64,000 nucleotides of DNA from Microcebus murinus (GCF_040939455.1 NC_134119.1:9350501-9414500), one strand, 5' to 3'; shown: positions 1-11,439, counted from the stretch's first letter. Program-made: numbers and translations. Notes: a model not told the origin generated them from the letters alone.

Positions 1-792
1 AAAATATAGAGCACCTTTTTAACAGAAAAAAAAAAGTCTTTTGCCCTCCAAAAATGTTATTTGATCTTCAAAAAGAAGTTAAATATTTTTGTGGCAAATA
101 AACCAAAGCAATGGAATAAAGCATTGTGCTGTTGGCAACACACGCCCAGACCAGCCTCCCCACAATGCACAAAATAAAAGCATTGGAGAGATAATTCATT
201 ATGTTGACTAGAATATCTAGTTGGGACTCGCCATGTTCTAGGCCCTGCTGGCTGCTGGAGACAGCAAGCTGAAAGACAAATTCCCACCCATAAGAAGAAC
301 ACAGACTGGGTGGGGAGATGTGCTGGTACAACAGTAATTGCCAGCGTGTTGCCACAAGTGTGTTTCCAGAGGGCAGTGGGAATGCCCAGGTGGGTACCCA
401 AATGAGCCACAGGCATGTAATTTTTGGTTGCTTAAGCTGTACTTTGAAGTTCAAGTAGGATTTTTCCAGAAAGGGAGAGAAAGTGCAGAAATATATTCCA
501 AAGAAAAGGAATGGCAAGAGCAAAGAAAAGGAGATTTAAGAATCTGAGAGAACTTTCGGTACAACCAGGGCGCAGGTGAGTGGGGAAGTACGCAGTCGCC
601 TATAGTTGGCCCCTGCTCCTCTACCGCATGGTAGGCAAATCCTACCAAGGGTTCCTTTTCCCAGAAATGAAAGAAGGAAGAAAAAAACCAACCGACTTAC
701 AAACAAAGAAAAGAACTAAGAAAGGATTGATTTTTCAGAGAAAAGATCTAAGCTGTTGTTTGCTGTCCTCCTTAGAACAAACATTATCAAAT
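1..792. other. No gene; anonymous sequence
   Basis: Short open frames lie on both strands, including a 151-residue minus-strand one at 68-523, but none has a recognisable domain and they overlap each other. Around 225-300 there is a faint match to the reversed L2 3' region (a 'ctaggccctgctggctgctg' type phrase), too degraded to call. I see no other structure. Confidence 0.6.
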
Positions 793-1010
793 ATAAGCAT
801 AGCTCAAAGATATTCAAAGTTCCGTTCTAGACCAGCATAATAAAGCAAACACTACAATAAAGGGAGTCATGAATTCTTTGGTTTCCCAGTTCATATAAAA
901 TTATGTTTACACTATACTGTAGTCTAAATGTGTAAAAGCATTACGTCTAAAAAAACAATGTGCATACCTTAATTTTAAAATCTTTTATTGCTTAAAAATG
1001 CTAAAGATCA

Positions 1011-1300
1011 GCTGAGCATGGTGGCTGAACCTGTAATCCCAACACTTTTGGAGGCCAAGGTGGGAAGATCACTTGAAGCCAGGAGTTCAAGACCAGTATG
1101 GGCAGCATAATGAGAACTCATCTCTACAAAAAATGTAAAAATTAGCCAGGCATGTGCCTATAATCCTAGCTACCTAAGTGGCTAAGGTAGAAGGCTTGCT
1201 TGAGCCCAGGAGTTTGAGGCTACAGTGAACATGATTGTGCACTGCACTCCAGCCTGCATGATATAGTGAAATCCTATCTCAAAAAAAAAAAAAAAAAAAA
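1011..1300 (+). mobile_element. AluJ-like SINE nested in Tigger1
   Basis: This is a dimeric 7SL-derived SINE with left arm ('gtggctgaacctgtaatccc'), a middle junction ('aaaaattagccaggcatg'), right arm ('actgcactccagcctgcatg') and a pure A tail at 1281-1300. Many substitutions from the Alu consensus place it among old AluJ copies, not the strepsirrhine-specific type seen later in the window. Target-site duplications flank it: 'aaaatgctaaagatca' at 995-1010 and 'aaaatactaaagatca' at 1298-1313. The duplicated bases are themselves Tigger1 sequence, so the Alu landed inside a pre-existing Tigger1. Confidence 0.95.
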
Positions 1301-1363
1301 ATACTAAAGATCATCTGAGCCTTCAGTAACTTGTAATCTTTTAGCTGGTTGGAGGGCCCTGCC

Positions 1364-2330
1364 TCAATGCTGGTGGATATTGATTGAACAGGTCATAGTT
1401 GCTAAAGATTGGGGTGGCAATTTATTAAAATAGGACAACAGTGAAGTTTGCCACATCAATTGACTCCTCTTCTCATGAAATGTTTCCATGTAGCATGTGA
1501 TGCTGTTTGACAGCATTTTACTCACAGGAGAACGTCTTTCAAAACTGAAGTCAATCCTCCCAAACCCGGCTGGGGCTTTATCAACTAAGTTAATGCAATA
1601 TTCTAAATTCCTTTTTGTCATTTCAACAGTGTTCACAGCATCTTCACCAGGAGTAGATTCCATCTCAGGAAATGATTTTGTGTGCTCAGCCATAAGAAGA
1701 GATTCCTGATCTGTTCAAGTTTCATCATAAAATGTAGCAATTCAGTCCCATCTTCAGGCTCCACTTCTAATTCTTGTTTTTTCGCTATTTCCACCACATC
1801 TGCAGTTAATGTCCTACACGGAAGTCTTGAACCCTTCAATGTCATTCATGAGGGTTGGAATCAACTCCTTCCAAACTCCTATTAATCTTGGTATTTTGAC
1901 CTCCTCCCATGAACCACCAGTGTTCTTAATGGCATCTAAAATGGGGAATCCTTTCCGCAAGGTTATCAATTTCCTTTTCCCAGATCTATCAGAGGAACCA
2001 CTATCTATTGGCAACTATAGCCTTACAAAATATATTTCTTAAATAATGAGACTTGGAAGTTGAAATTACTCCTTGGTCTGTGGGCTAAACAACAGATTTT
2101 GTGTTAACAGGCATGAAAACATCATTAATCTCCAAGTACTTCTCCATCAGAGCTTTTGGGTGATTAGGTGCATTGTCAATGAGTGGTCATCTTTTGAAAG
2201 GAATCTCTTCTTTTATTTGAACAGTAGACCTCAATAGTGGGCTTAAAATATTCAATGAACCATGCTGTAAACAAATATGCTATCACTCAGGCTTTGCTAT
2301 TCCATCCATAGGGCAAAGGCAGAGTAGCTT
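1364..2330 (-). pseudogene. Tigger1 transposase C-terminal remnant (broken)
   Basis: Three minus-strand open pieces at about 2014-1814, 1845-1633 and 1693-1364 follow one another in different frames and together read as the C-terminal part of a pogo-type transposase. Recognisable segments include [50 protein letters not shown] and [19 protein letters not shown]. The upstream DNA (2014-2330) still resembles the end of the catalytic DDE domain but is interrupted by stops. The frame changes and missing N-terminal DNA-binding domain make this a pseudogene. The human gene family closest by sequence is TIGD1, but this is a repeat copy and not that gene. Confidence 0.88.
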
Positions 2331-2335
2331 AAACT

Positions 2336-4270
2336 TCTTATCTTTTTGTATTTACTACTACTTTTTTAACTATCAAATTTACTTGGGAGACAAAAGAAGG
2401 AATTTTATCCAATTTCTTATTACTTAGAGTAGGTAAATAATAAATAACTTTTTAATCCTAAAAGTCACAATATTGATCAACAAACAGAGCACACACATGA
2501 CTTCATTTTTGAATACATTCTGTTTGGAATCTACTCTAGGATCTAAAGTTTAGACAGGGTACTAGATTTAAAATCAAATTTGCCCAAAATATTCAAGCCA
2601 AACAAACAGATAAAAGATGGCATAGGTACCTTTATAATGTAGGCCTTCTGCTGCAACTACATTTAACAAAATCAGACTTCTCCTTTCGGATTTGTGAGAT
2701 AATTTATCTGGATGAAAAGTCTCATTTAAACTCCGATGCAATTCTGGATTTGTTGGCAAGTGGGAAACCCAGATGTTAAGGGAGTAAGAGATTTGGGAGG
2801 TGTGAAATGAATGATCCAGATGTCAAACACACATCTATATTACTTCTACTCTATGGACACAATGCTAGAAACCTTCAGAAATGTGGGATTATCTTGGTTT
2901 ATTAAAGTAGGAAGACATAAAAATGATAAAACATGGGAATCATTTAGCCGAGAAGCCCCAAGATATAAATACTGACTTGAAGAAGAGGATCCTTTTAATG
3001 GTTTTAGCTTGACTATCATTTCTCTAGAAGGCAGCTCCATGATACCTGTCGGTTGGCCAGGTACCTCTTTCACACAGTGAAGTGGCAATTGACACAGGAG
3101 TTGGCTTCTAAAGGCAGCACATAAAGTGAAATTTACAAATGGCCAAAATTATACTTAAAAGGGCATCACATCAACCCGCCACACACCATCTCCTAGTAAA
3201 CCGTCACAGACCATTTTCCTCCAGAATTGGAACATATGTTGGCTTTTCTAGTTCACACTATAGCTCACCTATGTTTAAGGACCATGTTATAAGATCAATA
3301 TGCCTCTTTCAGTGCTAGAACCACAGCAAACCGGGAGAGCCGCTCACTCTTTAAGTGTAAGGCAGAAACTAAGACCAACAGAAGGAATAGTAAATTCTCA
3401 TTTTCCATCTCACAGTCCCTCTGGAGCAGGGAGTGTTAAATTCGCTGGTAAACACATTCACCAGCTTTACGTAGACTACTTTCTCTTGTTCTCCATTGCT
3501 TTGTATAATCCTCATTGATATACCTTAAAGTCATGTATGATGACCTTCACTAGTCCCTATCTAAGACAGCTATGGGCTTAAAAAACACACAAAATGCACT
3601 AGCAGCATGTAGTACATTAAAGGCCGCATTCAACTGGTACCAATTATTCATTTCCAGCAACTGTTCTGATTGGTTGGGTTTCTCTTCTGACTGGTTGGCA
3701 CTTATGTATTAATAGCCCCACTGGATTCAATTCCCCAAATCCAAGGAGACAAAAAAGACCACTGACAAAGTTTGCAGAAATAGTCTAGATACGTTTCAGC
3801 CTAACCAAGACGCAAACTTTTGAAACCTAACAGAGTCAGGATGTCTAAGCCCAGAAAGAATTTTCTGCCCTCTCCAGGAATCCAAGTGTGGTCAAGTGGG
3901 CTCATCTTTTCCAGCTCTCCTGTCCCCGCAAAAAAGCCAGCTTCTAAGAACACCTGTTGCTGGTCATGTGGCCTCGTGGCATGGCCTGATGCGGTGAAGG
4001 TGGGAGGGGAGATAATTGTCACAGGCCTCTCACAGCCCTCTGCCGGGGAACTCAGAGCAGACGTCAGCGTTGAAGGTGGCACACGACCTCTCCTCCCGTG
4101 GAAAACTCAAGTCTTCCTTTTGGTAGCCACACAGAGGCGGCTCGGGAGGAAAAAGCAAGAGAGAAGGGAGCTCAAAAGGTGAGAGGAAAAGGCTGGAGTG
4201 AAATGAGAGAATAGAAAGAGGTGAAACGTAGGAAAAGTTTGCCAGATACCTCTCAACTGCTCACATCACG
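2336..4270. other. No gene; anonymous sequence
   Basis: About 1.9 kb with only short open frames on both strands. The best of these (3820-4182 plus and 4082-3801 minus) overlap each other on opposite strands and show no domain. I recognise no interspersed repeat. Base composition shifts from AT-rich to more GC-rich after about 3900. Confidence 0.55.
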
Positions 4271-4282
4271 TTTGGCGCGAAA
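4271..4282. promoter_or_regulatory. E2F-type binding motif
   Basis: The 12 bases TTTGGCGCGAAA match the classic near-palindromic E2F/DP site on both strands. They sit in otherwise CpG-poor DNA, followed by 'acaatgcggccattatc', which contains a YY1-like CCAT core. No transcript start is visible nearby, so this is a motif match only. Confidence 0.4.
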
Positions 4283-4872
4283 ACAATGCGGCCATTATCT
4301 CAAAGGCTTTAGCAGGGGACAGCACACTTCACCTGCTCATTTCTGATGTTCTGAGGGCCAGATAGGTTCCTCTTTCTCCGTGGTCATGCAGACTTTTTGC
4401 AGTTTCTGTAATGTCACATACCTGCGCCAGGGCAGGGAGGTGCACGGTTTGGTCTCCAACCTCAACCTGAGTAAGAGGGGAGGCAGGGCAGGAGGGCTGC
4501 CTTTATCATATTCGATAGGCTTCTGGAAGAACAGCAATCTTGTTTACTTGTTCTTGCTAATGAGAAATTATTAGCCGGCTTCCAGAGAGAGGGCATGCGT
4601 GTAAAGCCTCAGCATCTGTCGTGCTGTCTGCGTAATCATGGAGAAGCTCAGAAGCACAGAACACATGTGAACTCCAGTTAACTTTTCTCCCCGGACCACC
4701 CAAATCAATCCCAGTGCTCTTCTCCTTGCTAACAGGCTAGGCTGTGGGCAGCCTGCAGTGGGGATTTCCTGACCTCCCTTGAAGTCCCATGAAAGTGTCC
4801 TGGCATGTTCACGATGCTGCCACACCATGGAGTCACATGCTACATGCATTCATTGTCAACATGTGCAAGCCC

Positions 4873-5055
4873 GAGGGAGGGAGGAAGGGAGGAAGAGAGG
4901 GAGGGGAGGGGAGGGGAGGGGAGGGGAGGGGAGGGGAGGGGAGGGGAGGGGAGGGGAGGGGAGGGGAGGGGAGGGGAGGGGAGGAAGGAAGGAAGGAAGG
5001 AAGGAAGGAAGGAAGGAAGGAAGGAAGGAAGGAAGGAAGGAAGGAAGGAAGGAAG
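4873..5055 (+). repeat. 183-bp uninterrupted purine tract: (GAGGG)n then (GGAA)n
   Basis: Every base from 4873 to 5055 is A or G. It begins with mixed GGGA/GGAA steps, becomes a pentamer GAGGG array at about 4901-4984 (roughly 16 perfect units), then a GGAA tetramer array from about 4985 to 5055. Long open frames through it on either strand (poly Gly/Arg/Glu/Lys or Pro/Ser/Leu) are artefacts of the repeat. Such tracts can form triplex or G-quadruplex DNA, and GGAA arrays are runs of the ETS core motif. Confidence 0.97.
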
Positions 5056-6169
5056 CCCCCTGCATGCCGGGAGCTTTTATTCCTTGTTTCCCACAGCAAG
5101 TCTGGGGCCCAGAACAGGTGCAAGGAGGACAGTGTCCATCCGTGCTTCGCTCCGGAGTTCTCCAGCCCCACGTCCCTCCCCCAGGGTGAGCATCTCACCT
5201 TGCTGAGAGTAGATTTTGTATGAATAGATGCAAATTTTTTATACAACCCAGCCCCAACCCTTTCATCCAAAGTTCCACCAAAGAAGCTGTGATCCGCTAC
5301 AAGAAAGCCCGCTTCCCTGGACGTACTGAGACTGCTGCGTTTTATGTTATCATTTGATGATTTTCAGGAGTACTTTTGATTCCATGAGAACACTCCCCTC
5401 AGTGGTGACTTTAGAACCAACTGCTGTGTAGGATGAGTCTGCCTGTTGGTTGATGCGAAACCAAAGTGAGACCAAAGTGACCTCCATGGGTAACCCTTAG
5501 GAGGCTGTGCCATTTCCATCCACTGCTTGTGTCATAGTTAAAGGAACATGCTGCACATAAACAAAGGCGATTCCAGAATTATTCCAAGCCTTTACTTGTA
5601 TCTCTCTCCTGAATGCAAGACATAATCCTGAAAATGTTTTCCCTGTCTCCACCACAGCCTCCCACGGCCCAGCATCTCCCCTCCAGCCACTCTGAAAGGC
5701 TCAATCCACCCAAACGCCTATTCTGATCCATCTTTTCTTTTTTCCTTCTTTCTTCTCCCTTGCAAAGAACTGAATGACACAAGACTGTCTTTGAATGGCA
5801 GAAAAGGGGAAGAGAGAAACAAGCCAAGCCAGAGCCTTTGAGCTGGCAAGAAAGGTGGAAAGGGGGAGGAACGTTCCATAACTAATTTTATTCTTATCTT
5901 GCCCCCATTTGGGAGCTCTTGAAAATCATCAATTGTTTTAGGCTCTAAAGATTTAATCTATGATGGTGGATGTCAAAAGGTTGAGGTACCTGCTTGGTGC
6001 CTCTTTGAGCTGAACACTGTGGAAGCAACTGAATATTCCATATAACTCCATGTGGTCAGTTGGTCAAGTCCAGGTACTTTATTTTGGCATTCCAAGCCCA
6101 TCAGAGGCTACCCCGTTCCACTTCATCTCCCCTCCCACTGTCATTTCTAGGCACGACCCAGTCCTACAA
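5056..6169. other. No gene; anonymous sequence
   Basis: Unique-looking sequence with no recognisable repeat. The one longer frame (5827-5579, minus) has no domain. Confidence 0.5.
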
Positions 6170-6480
6170 AACCCACCTCCCTGCTGCTCCACACACACAC
6201 TCAGGCTTCCCTGCCACCATCCTTCACATGTGCTGTCACTGCCACCCAAATGCTCTTTCCCTCGTCCCCACATGTTCAAACCCTGCCCACCCTCCAATAC
6301 TCCATTCAAATGCCACATCTTTCATGGCACCATTCCTGACCTCCCGGTCTTCCACCTACTCAGTGGCACTTACCACTGTCTAACCTGTGTTTTTTGGAGA
6401 CTCATTTTATTATTACTGGATGAATATGGCTGATCCCCAATCCAGATCTAGACAAAGAATGGGCATTTGATAAATGAGCA
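6170..6480 (+). mobile_element. L2 LINE 3' fragment
   Basis: The order of phrases follows the L2 3' end in the sense direction: a 'cattcaaatgccacatcttt' block corresponding to the L2 'caaatgtcacctcc' segment, then 'accattcctgacctccc', then 'gcacttaccactgtctaacc', then a degraded tail resembling the 'gctcaataaat' end. Heavy divergence fits an ancient mammalian L2. Confidence 0.7.
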
Positions 6481-6563
6481 AATAAATATAAGGAGAGAAA
6501 ACAAAATATGCCCTTATCAAAGACAACCAGGGAATTTATTTATGCCATCACTATGGCATGCTT

Positions 6564-6797
6564 CTAAGTCAGGGATTGCCAGTAGATTACATGTGTGCTG
6601 TCCTCCCCGACTCCTCTGCCCATGGCAGACATAACCAATCTAGCACGCCCCTCTCCCTGAACCCCAGCACAACCCTGCCTCTAAATCAGGGGTTACAACT
6701 AGGTGGCATGTGTGCTGTCTTGCATAACTTCTATACCCATGGCAGACATTACCAATCAATCATGACTCTCATGCTCCCTAGTCCCTGGCACAACCTC
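6564..6797 (+). repeat. Two-unit tandem duplication, 117-bp period
   Basis: Unit 1 (6564-6680) and unit 2 (6681-6797) share 'ctaaRtcaggg', 'catgtgtgctgtc', an exact 'cccatggcagacat' and 'accaatc' in the same order. The exact CATGGCAGACA word starts at 6621 and again at 6738, a spacing of 117; the unit starts at 6564 and 6681 give the same spacing. A degraded third piece may follow ('cagggctcccagcagacact' near 6811). The family is not recognised. Confidence 0.8.
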
Positions 6798-8287
6798 AGA
6801 ATCCCTCAACACAGGGCTCCCAGCAGACACTACTAGTCAGTTTGGATTACCACGAGATGTTCTCCTCCAGTCAGAACTGCATACTCCTGTTGTTTTATAT
6901 AACTCATTCTGTGCTTCTCTCATTCCTCCTGGCTTCCAGACTTACGGTCATCCTGGCCTCAACCTTCAGACTTAGTGCTGACCAGTGTTTCCCGTACAAC
7001 AAGCTCAGCGAGGCACTGACTGTGGTTCAGGTTTCCAGCCAACCAAGCTGCCTCAGGTAAACTGGCCACTCAGTCCCACCCTTACTCTGTCATGTTCCTA
7101 CCCCAAGAAAAGAAACTCCCATTATGTGCCCATCCAAGAAGCAAGAAATGGACACTTAGGTCAATATGGTCACATACGTAGTGTATAAACTGCAACCACC
7201 CTTATGGCAAACATTGCTGGTTGAACAAGGTGATCTCTTATATGAACCCAGAGGCATCCTCAGGAGTTTTCGTAACACAGGACCCCAGACAACCATTAAA
7301 AATGAGATGAAATTTATTTGCTAGTCACGCTACATAAACCAGTGAGAACTCCAGTTCTAAAACTATATGACCCTGTTGAGTGAATTAGGTTGCAAAGAGC
7401 TCCTTTCATCTCCCTCTTATCCCTGGGAGATTCTTAGAATGAACACAGGATCCAAATGGACCATGCAAGGGCCACACCAAACGTGGACACATCTAGGTCA
7501 GCCCACACATCTGCAGTCTTCCTAAACACAACGTTCCTGTCTGACTAACCCCTAAGCCTGAGCAGACCCTAATTCATGAGAGGTCCTCAGTCAATGTTTG
7601 TTGAACGCCTGAATGAATGCATGGATGAATGGGAAGCTAGCCTCTACCTTTCTCCTTTGGACATCATGAGCTGGGACGTGTGGTGCAGGTTTTCTTATGT
7701 CAGGAAGACCCTGTACATGTGCCTGTGGGAAAGTTGCTTGGCCTCGCCACACAGATGCATCCCCGTGTGCACCTTCTGCCCCACACACCAGCCACATGCA
7801 TTGGCCTGGAAATGCAGTCTCACCTGGAATTAAGGCTAGTGCTCTGTTACCTGATACAAATGAGACACTGCCTCCCTTACCACATCAGGCCTAGCCTGTG
7901 ACAAAAATATACATATAAAGCAGCTCAGGATACAAGCAGCTACCCAGTGCAGCTGGCCTGATGATGTCCTTGCAGCAGTGCTAGGGACACACCTGTCCTT
8001 TATCTACACCAGCGTCCTTTCTGATTGTGCAGGAGCCAAGTCACATGGACCCTTAAATGGTTTTTAGTATCACCCTGAACAAGCCCTCGCTGTTTGTCCT
8101 TTTCCCACCCCCTAGTTCCTCAGAAATGAAGGATTAATGTGTTCACCCTGCCAGGTTGTCACGGTGACCTCCCTTCTGGTCCGCCACCTCCACCCTTAGG
8201 TCCCTCACCAACCCCAAGCAGCCAAACCCCAGTGTGTCTCTCAGGTCTCCTGCTTCATTCAACCTAAAAGCCAAAGTCGTCCCGATG
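6798..8287. other. No gene; anonymous sequence
   Basis: No recognisable gene. Around 7570-7640 a short piece resembles an L2 tail ('cagtcaatgtttgttgaac' followed by gaatgaat steps), too short to call firmly. Frames at 7576-7901 overlap on both strands and are not coding-like. Confidence 0.5.
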
Positions 8288-8295
8288 GCCCTACA

Positions 8296-8518
8296 GCTGT
8301 GCTTCTCAGTGAGGGCCGATTTTACTCCCCAGAGGACATGTGCCACTATCTGGTGACATTCGGGGTTGTCATCACTTGGGGGCAGGAGGAGAGATGCTAC
8401 TCACATCTAGTGGGCAGAGGCCAGGGATGCTGCTAAATATCCCATAATGCACAGAACAGCCCCACAACAAAGAATGATCTGGCCCCAAATGTCAGCAGTG
8501 TCCAGGTGGGGAACCCCT
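8296..8518 (-). mobile_element. MER5A hAT-Charlie MITE
   Basis: Reads as MER5A in reverse: 'ttctcagtgagggcc' at one end, 'gctgctaaatatcccataat' and 'cagaacagccccacaacaaa' in the middle, and 'ggggaacccct' at the other end. It is flanked by an 8-bp target duplication, 'gccctaca' (8288-8295) and 'gccctgca' (8519-8526), one mismatch, which fixes the boundaries and fits hAT transposition. Confidence 0.9.
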
Positions 8519-8539
8519 GCCCTGCAGAGTCCTGGTGAC

Positions 8540-9025
8540 CTTCCCCGTCTCACCCCACTTTGTGACTATCTGACCTCATCGCCTGTGGCTGACCTTCTCT
8601 CTCACTCTACTCTGCCACACTGGCTTCCTGGGTGTTGACTATTCTAGGTGTATGCTGCCTCAGGGCCTTTGCACCTGCCACTTCCTCCACCTGCAAGACC
8701 CTTCCCCCAGATATCTGCATGGCCCCTTCTTTGCTTCCTCTAAGTCTCTTCTTAGATGGGCCCTAATCACTGGGGCATCCTTGGCCAGCCAATCTGAAGT
8801 GGCTGAAGTGGTGCCCCACCCTCTCTCCCCTTTCCTGCTTAATTTTCTTCACAGCACGCATCACCATCTCACATACTAAGTATTTCACTTGTTTATTTTA
8901 TTGTTGCCTGTCCCCCAGGAGGGATATTTCCATTTGGGTTTTCTGTTTTGCTAATTTCCAGCACCTAGAATAGCACCTGATGCACACTAGCCATGTAATA
9001 AATTTTGGCTGAGTGAATGAAGTCA
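8540..9025 (+). mobile_element. L2 LINE 3' fragment, reaching its tail
   Basis: A long L2 match in sense orientation: 'gcctcagggcctttgcacct' followed by 'ccacctgcaagaccc', then 'cccccagatatctgcatggc', then a 'tttattttattgttgcctgt' segment, and the terminal 'gcacctagaatagcacctg' and 'aataaattttggctgagtga'. It begins 22 bp after the MER5A. Confidence 0.85.
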
Positions 9026-9754
9026 CATCATGATTTGTTGACAGGATAACTAAGTCATTAATATAAACAAAAATTTTAAATATGAAAGAATATTTCAATC
9101 AATTTTTTTGCATGAAATTAAAGACAAAGCATATCAACCAATTATAGTCCAGGACAGTTAGATGGAGGAATACAGGTTTTTAAATCCTAACAGCTGGGTT
9201 GAATTACTGAAAATGTCTCATCGTTTATATTTACACCTAAAGGACGTAGTCTCCCAATCTTTTCACCCCAGTGATCCATTTTTAGGTGACCGTAGTATTC
9301 TGAAAAGGTTGTATCTACTAAGATACAATTCTAAAATAATTCTTTATATTCCCAGTTTTTTATTAATTAGCAGCACTGCATATTGGATTTTCTGATGAGC
9401 ATTAGCTGATTGGTATTTCCTCAGTGAGTTGTAAGTCCCAAGAAAACAAATGAAGAAATGTGATATTCCAGTTGCTTTATGGATCCAGTAGTTTGCAAAA
9501 TTAAAATTGCCTTGGGATTCACATTTTTAGCCACAAGTAGCCTGAGGGTCTGAAGACATCAGATTGGGAACCACTGATTCACTCCCAACCTTCCCATTTT
9601 ACAGATGAGAAAAAGCTGAGTGTAAATACTCTTATTACCCAACATAATAAAATAATTGCCTTGTAAGCGAATGGACCTAGACTTCAGAGTCGGACCTGAG
9701 TTGTTCTCACCTACGTTGTGTATTAGTAGGAGCCTCTCTATATTGGCAAATATT
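9026..9754. other. No gene; anonymous sequence with a small MIR-like core
   Basis: Mostly unrecognised AT-rich DNA. At about 9585-9625 'cccattttacagatgagaaa' matches the reversed MIR core. Just before it, 'gggaaccactg' resembles a hAT MITE end. Confidence 0.5.
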
Positions 9755-10145
9755 CCTTTGGTTTCAGGTGACAGAAACACCAAGTCAAAGTGGCTTAAGC
9801 ACAAAAGATAACTGGTATGTAAATGAAAAGGCCAGAGGTAGATATGATTTGGCACAGCTGGGTCTAGGGGTTCATCAATGTCATCAGGATTTAGTCTTCC
9901 TCCTGCTCTGGGTTCTGCTTCCTCCTGAGTCAGGTACATTCAAATTCAGGCTCGTGCCTCAGGGTGATAAAATGGCTGCTGGCAACCTCAGACTAACATC
10001 CTTACAGCTCTTGTCCAGCAGGAGAGAGCATCATGCTCCCACTGGCTCCAGTAAAAGCCCAAGGATTCATGCTATTGGCTCTGCACATGCATTCCAGAGC
10101 TGGGGAGATGCTATCCTCTGATTGGCCCAGCCTGGGTCACATGTC
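9755..10145. repeat. Old interspersed repeat, family not assigned
   Basis: Opens with 'tttcaggtgacagaaacacc' and 'gtggcttaagcacaaaag' and later has 'aatggctgctggcaacctc' and 'attggcccagcctgggtcac'. I recognise this order of phrases from widespread old primate and mammalian repeats but cannot name the family without a library search. The open frames inside it are not genes. Confidence 0.55.
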
Positions 10146-10149
10146 TGTC

Positions 10150-10203
10150 TCTCTAGCACTACTCCCCATCACCCTCCTCCTCCTCTCTCTCTCTCTCTCT
10201 TTC
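10150..10203 (+). repeat. Pyrimidine-rich (CTC/CT)n low-complexity tract
   Basis: 'caccctcctcctcctctctc' leads into a perfect CT dinucleotide run ending near 10201. Confidence 0.85.
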
Positions 10204-10754
10204 ATCTACCCACCCTTCCTTCCCAAGCTAAAGAAGCAAATTTTTCTCTTTGTCTCATGCAGACAACTTTTTCACTCTAAACCTCATTTCTCAATAACCT
10301 TAAGATTTCTAGGGTCTCAACTTCTGCCCCAATTACATCTCAAACTTCATGTGTTCCCAAACAAAGAAAAACAATTTTCATATCTTTGAAAACTTCTAGT
10401 GCCACCTGTCAGAATTTTTTTTCTCCTTGTTACATTATTTGATTAATTCTTGATCCTTTTAACCCAAACAGCAAAAAAAGAAATGTATGTTTATTTGTAT
10501 AAGCAAATAACTAAGACAATTATATTTTGCCTAATATTTTAAAATGTTTCCATTCTGCACACTAAACTTCAGAATATGAAAAAAGCTATATAAAAGAGAC
10601 ACCCTTCAAAATCATATAATTAAAATTCTAGTTCTCAGATTTAAAGAAAAGGCAGAGTATAAGCAATGCCTTTGAGCACATAAAATCTTGGTTCTACATG
10701 ACTAAAGATTCTGGAACAATGAAAATAATGATAGTGACAGTGATGATGATAATA

Positions 10755-10990
10755 AAGTAGCTGGTATTTATTAAGCATTTACTATACATAAGGTACTCTG
10801 CAAAGCTATCTAATACACTATTATATTTATAGCCCTATTTAATTAAAATAAAAGAGTATGATTATCCCCATTTTACAGATACAAAAACTACAGTTGAGAA
10901 AAGAGGCTTGCCCCAAATCCCAGAGCTGGTAAATTGTGGACCTGAGACCCAAACCCCCTTCAGTCTAACTCCAGACTGCAAGCTTTTCAG
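10755..10990 (-). mobile_element. MIR SINE
   Basis: Reverse orientation MIR: 'tatttattaagcatttacta' near one end, the highly characteristic core 'tatccccattttacagatac', then 'cccaaatcccagagctggta' and 'ctgagacccaaaccccc'. tRNA-derived SINE, ancient. Confidence 0.9.
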
Positions 10991-11439
10991 CCCTGTCCCA
11001 TGTTGCCTTTATTTTATCTGCCTGTTCCTCAGTCGTCACAGTTGTCACTTCCATTCTTTCCTGGATATTTCTATAAAGCCATGTCACCTTCTAATTCTTC
11101 CAAAGACTGGCCCTGTGCCTGGGCCTTCTAAAAATTAATTGAGTTTCTGAGATCATTTTGCACGTGCTCACTGCAGTTCACTGAGGGGGAAAAAAGTGCA
11201 TATCCAAATGATGCAATTGCATATCCTCGACCTGCTTTCTCTAACTGTCTGCTTCTGGGCACACAGCCGTCCCTTTAAATGTGAGTAAATACATGATTCC
11301 ACCTTACAAACACAATAGATGCAATTCCCACTCTTAGCTCCTATGAGCAAGTCGTTGATGTAACATTGGATGGGAAATTTTCATTACTGTGGGCACTTTT
11401 GATCCTGGGGTCAGTAGGGAAGGAAAACGTATTATGCAA
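10991..11439. other. No gene; anonymous sequence
   Basis: No recognisable repeat or gene. Confidence 0.5.

Larger units (their letters stand above)
793..2335 (-). mobile_element. Tigger1 DNA transposon relic (pogo/Tc1-mariner superfamily), interrupted by AluJ
   Basis: The left end (about 793-845) matches the Tigger1 terminal inverted repeat, with 'gcatagctcaaagatatt' followed by 'accagcataataaagcaaac'. It is followed by the family's internal phrases 'ttatgtttacactatactg' and 'tctaaaaaaacaatgtgcat'. From 1321 onward the reversed 3' untranslated part and the transposase C-terminal half can be read. Similarity fades near 2335, so the transposase N-terminal half and the other inverted repeat are missing. 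It moved by cut-and-paste as DNA and is long dead: several frame breaks and stop codons are present. An Alu at 1011-1300 splits it. Confidence 0.9.

Noticed and set aside
4779..5270. Five long open frames on both strands encoding Gly/Arg/Glu/Lys or Pro/Ser/Leu-rich proteins
   Set aside because: They exist only because a purine tract has no stop codons in several frames. No non-repetitive domain lies outside the tract.
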